Assembly (NCBI GenBank): GCA_016713435.1
Contig: JADJPD010000015.1
Span: 62,001 to 126,000 of the forward strand
Direction of reading: 5' to 3'
Length of the DNA stretch: 64,000 nt
Source of the DNA: Gemmatimonadota bacterium
Lineage (GTDB): Bacteria; Gemmatimonadota; Gemmatimonadetes; Gemmatimonadales; GWC2-71-9
A program made the translations under genes and the position numbers. Each line of letters opens with the position of its first letter. The stretch's first letter is position 1. The notes under the pieces were generated by a model. The model was not told the origin of the DNA, did no database searches, and worked only from the letters and a program-made list of their open reading frames with translations. This document shows positions 60,737 to 64,000 of the stretch, one piece after another.

Positions 60737-63185
60737 ATGATCCGATGGACCCTGCGCCGCGTGCTGTTCGCGTCGGCGCTCCTGAGCGCAGTGCTGCTGG
60801 TGGCCACCGGCTTCGTGGGCTGGCAGCTGGCCAATCACGAGGAACGGGTGGCCGAGGAGATGGTGGTGGACCTCCAGGGGCTCCGCAACCACCTCGAGGG
60901 CGACATGATGCACGATGGCGTTCGCGCCGACGTGCTGGCTGCCCTCTACGCCGCCCAGTGGGAGCGCGGCACGCGGGACGCCGTGCTCGCCGAGCTGGCG
61001 GGGCATGCCGCCTGGTTCCGCGAAGTGCTCGCCAAGAACGAGGCCCTGCCTCTCGACGCCAGCGTCAAGGCGAAACTGGCCGAGGTCAAGCCGTCCCTCG
61101 AGACCTACCTCGGTTCGGCCGAGCGGCTCGCGGCGCTGGCCTTCACCAACCCGGCCGGCGCCCGTCGCGAGCTCCCGGCGTTCCACGCCGCCTTCAAGGA
61201 CCTCGAGACCAAGCAGGAGGCGGTGAGCGACCTCATCGCCGGCGAAGTGGACCGCCTGCAGCAGGACACGCACGACGCGGCCGTCCGCGCCCGGCGCTGG
61301 CAGGTGGCGGTGCTGGCCGCCGGCCTGGTGCTGCTGCTGCTGGTCAGTGCCCTGGTGAGCCGGCGGCTGGCGCGGGACGTGGCCGAGCTGCTCCGGGCCG
61401 CGAATGCCGCGGGGCAGGGGGAGCTTGCGAGCCCGGCCGTCATCGCGGGTAACGGGGAGATCGCCGAGGTCGCCGCGGCGCTCAATCAGGCCACCACCGG
61501 CATGCGGACGGCCCTCGGCAGTGACCGCGTCGACTGGACCACGCTCGGCGAGGAACGCGCCGAAGTGGCCCGCATCCGGCAGCTCATCGAGAACGCCCCC
61601 ATCAACATCATGTACGCCGACCGCGACCTGGTGCTGCGCTACATGAACCCGGCCGCGCGAAAGACCTTCGGCGCGCTGCAGGCCCACCTGCCGGTGCCGG
61701 TGGAGCAGATGGTGGGGCAGAGCATGGACCTCTTCCATCGCGACCCCGCTCACCAGCGGGGCCGCCTCGCCGACCCGGCGAAGCTGCCGCTGTCGGCCCC
61801 GCCCCATTGGCCCGGAGATGCTGGACCTGACGGCGTGCGCCATCCGCGACGTGGCCGGGGAGCACGTGGGCGTCATGGTGACCTGGGAGGTGGTGACCGC
61901 GAAGCTCGCTGCCGAGCAGGCGGTGAAGGACACCCAGGCGCGGGAACTGGCTCTGGCGGAGGAACGACGCCAGGCGGAGCGCGTGGATGCGGAGCGTCGC
62001 GCCCGGGACCAGGCCGCCCACGCCGAGGAGGGCAATAAGAGGCCGAGGCGGGGCGGGCCCAGGCCGCCGCGCTGCAGGCCAAGGTGGACCAGATCCTCGC
62101 CGTGGTGGATGCCGCGGCCGTCGGCGACCTGACCCAGGAAGTGACCGTCCGCGGGGACGATGCCATCGGCCGCCTCGGGACCGGGCTGGCGCAGTTCTTC
62201 GGCAACCTGCGGGCGAGCATCGGCAACATCACCCGGACGGCCGAGGTGGTCGCCACCGTGGCCGAGCAGACGCGCGCGGTGAGCGGGCGGCTGCAGGCCT
62301 CGGCGGCAGAGTCGTCGGCGCAGGCGAGCGTGGTGGCCAGCAGCGCCACCGACGTGAGCCGGAACGTGGCGACCGTGGCGGCCGGGACCGAGGAAATGAC
62401 GGCGTCCATCCGCGAGATCGCCAAGAATGCGGGGGACGCCGCGCGCGTCGCCGTGCAGGCGGTGCAGGTGGCGGACCGCACCGACGGCACCGTGGCCAAG
62501 CTGGGCGAGTCGAGCGCCGAGATCGGGAAGGTCATCAAGGTGATCACCGGCATCGCGCAGCAGACCAACCTGCTGGCCCTCAACGCCACGATCGAGGCGG
62601 CCCGGGCAGGCGAGGCGGGGAAGGGCTTTGCCGTCGTGGCCAACGAGGTCAAGGAGCTGGCCAAGCAGACCGCCACCGCCACCGAGGACATCAGCCGGAA
62701 GATCGAGGCCATCCAGGGCGACACCGCCGAGGCGGTCCGGGCCATCCGGGAGATCGGCGGGATCATCGACCAGATCAGCCAGATCCAGACCACCATTGCG
62801 GGCGGTGGAGGAGCAGACCGCCACTACCAACGAGATAGGGGCGGAACGTCACCGAGGCGGCCAAGGGCTCGGAGGAAATCGCCCGGAACATCCAGTTCGT
62901 GGCCAAGGCGGCCGAGGGGGCCAGCCAGGGGGCGGGGGAGGGTCAGGCGGCGGCGGCCCAGCTGGTCGAGGCGGCCGGGCAGCTGCAATCCCTAGTGGGC
63001 CAGTTCCGGATTCAGGCCGGGGCCCGGGGGACGGGGACCCGGGGAGTGAATCCGGTGGGGGCCGGTCGGGGGCCCCTAGCCCGTCACCTCAACGATTTAC
63101 CCCCCGGGCCGATACTCCCGACATCGGGTGGGTGGACCGCACCTCAGATGACGCGCCGGGTGCCGGCGCCGGAGAGCCAGCATGA
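60737..63185 (+). CDS. Methyl-accepting chemotaxis protein 3 with PAS domain, frameshifted
   Basis: Third receptor, of a different design: membrane helices at about 10-28 and 195-215, a four-helix periplasmic sensor between them, HAMP, a PAS-like domain (LIENAPINIMYADRDLVLRY), a second HAMP-like unit (VDAAAVGDLTQEVTVRGDDA) and a signalling domain (NLLALNATIEAARAGEAGKG, then FAVVANEVKELAKQTATATE). The frame slips near 61795, 62040, 62805, 62845 and probably 63060. The stop at 63183-63185 overlaps the cheA start in ATGA. About 815 codons if repaired. The PAS domain may sense a cytoplasmic or redox cue. Confidence 0.82.
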
Positions 63186-64000
63186 GCGACATGGACGACA
63201 TCGTCAAGGAATTCCTGGTCGAGAGCAGCGAAGGCCTGGACCAGCTGGACCGGAACCTCGTGGCCCTGGAGCAGGCGCCCGGGGAGACAAGGCCCTGCTC
63301 CGCCAGCATCTTCCGGTGCATCCACACCATCAAAGGCACCAGCGGCTTCCTGGGCCTCGGAAGCTCGAGGCGTGACCCACGTGGGCAGAGCCTGCTCTCC
63401 GACCTCGCGACGGCAAGAAGGTGCTGACGCCGGAGATCACCAGCGCGCTGCTGCAGCTGTGGACGCCGTCCGCTCCATGCTGTCCGCGGTGGAAAGGAAC
63501 GGCACCGATGGTGACAAGGGTTCTGAGCTGGTGGCGCTGCTGCCCGCCTGCAGAGGGCGACGCGGGCAGCACCGGCAGGGAAAAGCTGAGGGGCGGCGCC
63601 CGCGAAGAAGGGCCGCAAGAGCGGTCCCACGGCCGGCGGGCCGAGCCCGCCGCCCGGCAGCCCCGGTGGTGACCCCGCCGCCCGCGCCCGCAGCGGCATT
63701 GGCCCCCGCCCCCGCGGCCGAGGCGCCGAGCGCCGTGGCCCAGGCGGAGGCGGCCGAGGTGAAGGGCCCGCAGGCGTCCGACAGCAACATCCGCGTGGAC
63801 GTCGGGCTGCTCGACCAGCTGATGAACCTGGTCGGCGAGCTGGTGCTGGCCCGCAACCAGATCCTGCAGCACACCGCCACGCAGAGGGCGAGCCGGCCTC
63901 GCCGCCACCGCGCAGCGACTCAACCTCATCACCACCGAGCTGCAGGAGCACGTCATGAAGACGCGCATGCAGCCGATCGGCAACGTCTGGAGCAAGTTCC
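63182..64000 (+). CDS. cheA: Chemotaxis histidine kinase CheA, N-terminal part, frameshifted and cut by the window end
   Basis: CheA phosphorylates CheY in response to the receptors. The HPt domain is clear: DIVKEFLVESSEGLDQLDRN, then FRCIHTIKGTSGFLGLG with phospho-acceptor His48. A Pro/Ala/Gly linker follows, then the dimerisation domain in other frames (RVDVGLLDQLMNLVGELVLA, RNQILQHTAT, and ELQEHVMKTRMQPIGNVWSKF at the very end). At least five one-base slips occur between 63285 and 63900. The catalytic and CheW-like domains lie beyond 64000. Confidence 0.88.

Noticed and set aside
59916..62132. Separate small genes at 59916, 60169, 61818 and 62084
   Set aside because: Each is a fragment of a receptor that joins its neighbours once single-base errors are repaired.

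Overview
The window is one large flagellar, motility and chemotaxis gene cluster from a very GC-rich, diderm, flagellated bacterium. P- and L-ring genes (flgI, flgH, flgA) show a two-membrane envelope. FliW plus CsrA, a sigma-54 flagellar activator, sigma-28 (FliA) with a FlgM-like anti-sigma, FlhF/FlhG and CheZ occur together. My best guess is a Gemmatimonadota or similar soil/sediment lineage, but that is inference from style and composition, not proof. No rRNA, tRNA, CRISPR array, insertion sequence or prophage is visible.

Layout. 0-8.4 kb (minus strand): late flagellar and chemotaxis genes: fliC, fliD, a FliT-like gene, fliS, two small genes, flgM, cheY, cheZ and a hybrid histidine kinase. 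They are fed by several sigma-28 promoters of the form T(C/A)AA-N15/16-GCCGATAG. 8.6-15.6 kb: a probable flagellin-modification island (two TPR-glycosyltransferases, a fused double methyltransferase, a GT4-like glycosyltransferase). 15.6-17 kb (minus): fliW and flgL. 17.2-21.9 kb (plus): the sigma-54 activator and a large membrane hybrid kinase. 22.1-34.4 kb (plus, sigma-54 promoter): flgB-flgC-orf-fliE-fliF-fliG-fliH-fliI-fliJ-motE-fliK-flgD-flgE. 34.8-45.2 kb (plus, sigma-54 promoter): fliL-fliM-fliN-fliOP (fused)-fliQ-fliR-flhB-flhA-flhF-flhG-fliA-orf. 45.3-51.8 kb (plus, sigma-54 promoter): flgF-flgG-flgA-flgH-flgI-flgJ-flgN-flgK-csrA. 51.9-55.6 kb (minus): motA-motB, a REC/HD-GYP-like regulator and a histidine kinase. 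55.7-64 kb (plus): an HDOD gene, three methyl-accepting chemotaxis proteins in a row, and the start of cheA, cut by the window end.

How it works together. The promoters visible in the sequence suggest the usual hierarchy. The NtrC-type activator with sigma-54 turns on the export gate, basal body, hook and fliA. FlgM leaves or is neutralised. FliA then turns on filament, cap, chaperone, stator, receptor and chemotaxis genes. Flagellin translation is probably limited by CsrA, which is countered by FliW; the fliC leader carries seven GGA motifs.

Sequence quality. Many real genes are broken by single-base indels in short homopolymers: flhA, motA, the 52-kb kinase, all three receptors and cheA. 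They become denser toward the right end, which points to uncorrected assembly or read errors rather than gene decay. Reading frames right of about 51 kb should be treated as provisional.
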